This document shows, piece after piece, positions 63,001-64,000 of a DNA stretch of 64,000 bases (the stretch's first letter is position 1; every line of letters begins with the position of its first letter). The translations under genes and the position numbers were made by a program. The notes below the pieces were generated by a model that was given only the letters and a program-made list of their open reading frames with translations, did not search any database and was not told the DNA's origin. Origin of the DNA: Mytilus trossulus (taxonomy: Eukaryota > Mollusca > Bivalvia > Mytilida > Mytilidae); the NCBI RefSeq assembly GCF_036588685.1, contig NC_086375.1, positions 52,770,955-52,834,954 on the forward strand, in the 5' to 3' direction.

Positions 63001-64000
63001 TAAAAAATGGTGTTAAAAAACATTTGATTAAGGTCTGCTCATTGTAAACAAGCAATGTGTTGGTATACATTAACTGTAACTAAAAGATCCTAGTATTTTA
63101 TAGTCTTCAGTGTGGTTACTTTATTTATTTCAGAAGCAGCTGATCCAACAATGATATCAGAGGACATGGAAAGGAGGGTGAAGACAGGTGCTTCATTTGG
63201 TGGTTAGTATTGTATTTTGTACAGGGATCTTGGAATCATAATCTGTGATCATCATAGTTGTCATGATTGTTATCGATAAATTTTCCGAGAAATCAACAGG
63301 AAGTAGCTGTTATCATGAAAATTTTGTAATACACTTATTAAAACAGCTATAGTTTTTAACTTCTGGATGGTAACTTGAGAAATGAAATTGAGAATGGAAA
63401 TGGGGAATGTGTTAAAGAGACAACAACCCAACCATAGTAAAAAAAACTACAGCAGAAGGTTTTTAGATCGATCAAGTTCTCTGAACACAATTCCATTTAA
63501 GTTTCATATTTTGTTTATGCAGAGTTATTCCCCTTGATAGTGTAAGAAATATCTCATCAGCTGGTTTTAATGTGACCTGTTGAGTTGCAACATCATCCAA
63601 AGCAGATTTCATACATTAACAGCATTTTGTTAAAAGTAAGTCCCAACCCATCCATTAAGAAATAGCTAATACAATGTATTGCTCTTATTTATATTATATA
63701 AGCATGGAGATCTGTTTCCTATTGACTCATTAAATTTAGCAATTTTTCAAGAATGTTTATTTGTTAAGAATTTGGATAGTGTACTCTATATATATATATA
63801 TAGTCAAAGTACCTCAATTGATTCTTAATACATAATTAGGAAAATTAGTACCATAGGTATTAGATTTAAAAAAAAAATGCCCTTACATGTATATACAAGT
63901 ACATGTAATAAATTCAATTCATTAAGGATTACTATTTTAATACTTAATATTTACTCTTATGTTATATTTCAGACAATCCTTTCAGTAGAGCAAAGCGATA
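56946..64000 (+). CDS. CAP-Gly domain protein (partial, 5' five coding exons)
   Basis: Exons 56946-57087, 61782-61890, 62592-62662, 63134-63202 and 63973-64000 (runs off the window) join in frame with GT/AG borders, giving 139 complete codons. The CAP-Gly domain covers about residues 9-75: VGQRVEVKV, YRGTVKYKGAI, GDWVGVSLEKP, GDNDGMLMGRRYFQC and GHGIFVR. CAP-Gly domains bind the C-terminal EEY/F tail of tubulin and of end-binding proteins, so a microtubule-linked role is likely. The canonical GKNDG is GDNDG here. After the domain come TYNKYHKVADRAEVDE and further hydrophilic residues with no domain recognised. I cannot tell which CAP-Gly family it belongs to. An acceptor TTTTTAAG before the ATG suggests an upstream untranslated exon. 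Confidence 0.88.
58323..58515. mobile_element. MITE-like element with 20-bp inverted ends
   Basis: atagggtcaccgacttcgtt (58323-58342) and the reverse of aacgaagtcgatgaccctat (58496-58515) differ at one base. Length about 193. Flanking aaaataa text on both sides may extend the arms. Confidence 0.75.
58850..59095 (-). repeat. R5 head copy, reversed
   Basis: Reversed, tgacaaaattgtattttggt, gatggtgatttgtttgtaga, tcttactttactgaacattc and gtagtttcagtggcaat match 32080-32210. Its outer end carries the hairpin-like gaggctctaaagagcctgtg. Confidence 0.7.
59545..60080 (-). pseudogene. LINE C-terminal zinc-binding fragment
   Basis: The minus strand encodes AEWQTKIL, GNKLRTYKLYKS, MSIKFRSAYSKFRCGVEPLK, IETG-stop-YENKPINERCCFMC, KNEIEDEKHV and TLCPLYADL. 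The CxxC...H...C pattern after the RT is typical of non-LTR retrotransposon C-termini. Stops and shifts show decay. It is intronic and antisense to the CAP-Gly gene. Confidence 0.75.
61782..61890 (+). CDS. CAP-Gly gene, second coding exon
   Basis: Acceptor GATTATTTCAG; encodes VGDNDGMLMGRRYFQCNNGH and GIFVRANCIRFIPLTR, the second half of the domain. Donor GTATGTAA. Confidence 0.9.
61891..62591. other. CAP-Gly gene intron 2
   Basis: AT-rich intron; nothing recognised. Confidence 0.6.
62592..62662 (+). CDS. CAP-Gly gene, third coding exon
   Basis: Acceptor AATTCTAG; encodes TYNKYHKVADRAEVDEPLFY and SSP. Donor GTAAGTTT. Confidence 0.8.
62663..63133. other. CAP-Gly gene intron 3
   Basis: Contains a reversed R1 copy at 62712-62850. 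Confidence 0.6.
62712..62850 (-). repeat. R1 interspersed repeat copy
   Basis: aagaagatgtggtatgattg, ccaatgagacaaatgttaac, ataggtcactgtaggacctt, caacattgagcaaagcccat, which is the R1 end module reversed. Confidence 0.75.
63134..63202 (+). CDS. CAP-Gly gene, fourth coding exon
   Basis: Acceptor TTATTTCAG; encodes AADPTMISEDMERRVKTGAS and FG. Donor GTTAGTAT. Confidence 0.78.
63203..63972. other. CAP-Gly gene intron 4
   Basis: Holds a small reversed copy of the RT element's 3' terminus (63386-63450) and an (AT)n run near 63788. Confidence 0.55.
63386..63450 (-). repeat. Small copy of the RT element 3' terminus
   Basis: aaattgagaatggaaatggg, gaatgtgttaaagagacaac, aacccaaccat match 46540-46600, the end of RT copy 2. 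Confidence 0.65.
63973..64000 (+). CDS. CAP-Gly gene, fifth coding exon (cut by edge)
   Basis: Acceptor TATATTTCAG; begins DNPFSRAKR in frame with the previous exon. Confidence 0.7.

Overview
The window is AT-rich animal nuclear DNA with split genes: exons carry GT/AG borders, introns run to kilobases, and most of the rest is interspersed repeats. No bacterial-type operon, rRNA gene or CRISPR array was seen. The repeat vocabulary, and a local expansion of Ig/TIR immune receptors, suggest a bivalve mollusc, most likely a mussel (Mytilus-like). This assignment is inference; no species marker is present.

Layout. On the minus strand lie three head-to-tail paralogous genes for a type I membrane receptor: signal peptide, two Ig-like domains, one membrane helix and a cytoplasmic TIR-like domain. 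Gene A (51-7014) is cut by the left edge and lacks its TIR exons. Gene B (14599-26558; 7 exons, 480 codons plus stop) and gene C (29975-45293; 7 exons, 477 codons plus stop) are complete and read in frame through every junction. The three share exon phases and the same domain order. The juxtamembrane-to-TIR segment resembles that of the IL-1 receptor family, so I call them IL-1R-like. A and B are closer to each other than to C. On the plus strand, 56946-64000 holds the 5' part of a CAP-Gly (microtubule-binding) protein gene that runs off the right edge.

Mobile DNA fills the introns and spacers. A short LTR retrotransposon (35335-38382) with near-identical 192-bp LTRs, a 4-bp target duplication, PBS and PPT carries a gag-like ORF but no pol. 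It sits inside a tRNA-derived SINE (35164-38562), which itself has a 13-bp target duplication. Two decayed copies of one reverse-transcriptase element lie in opposite orientations (about 16130-18450 plus, 46530-49010 minus). Two fragments of LINE-type elements lie at 51036-51690 and 59545-60080 (both minus). There are foldback or MITE-like elements at 43607-44546, 52633-52789 and 58323-58515. Two composite repeats with internal tandem units lie at 32030-33685 and 39655-40500. At least three further short interspersed families (called R1, R2, R3 here) and a palindromic GTCCGACCATACG-type cluster (R4, three copies) are scattered through the window.

How the genes work together: the three receptors are likely a tandem immune-receptor family at the cell surface signalling through TIR contacts. 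The CAP-Gly gene is an unrelated neighbour. Nothing in the sequence links the two functionally.
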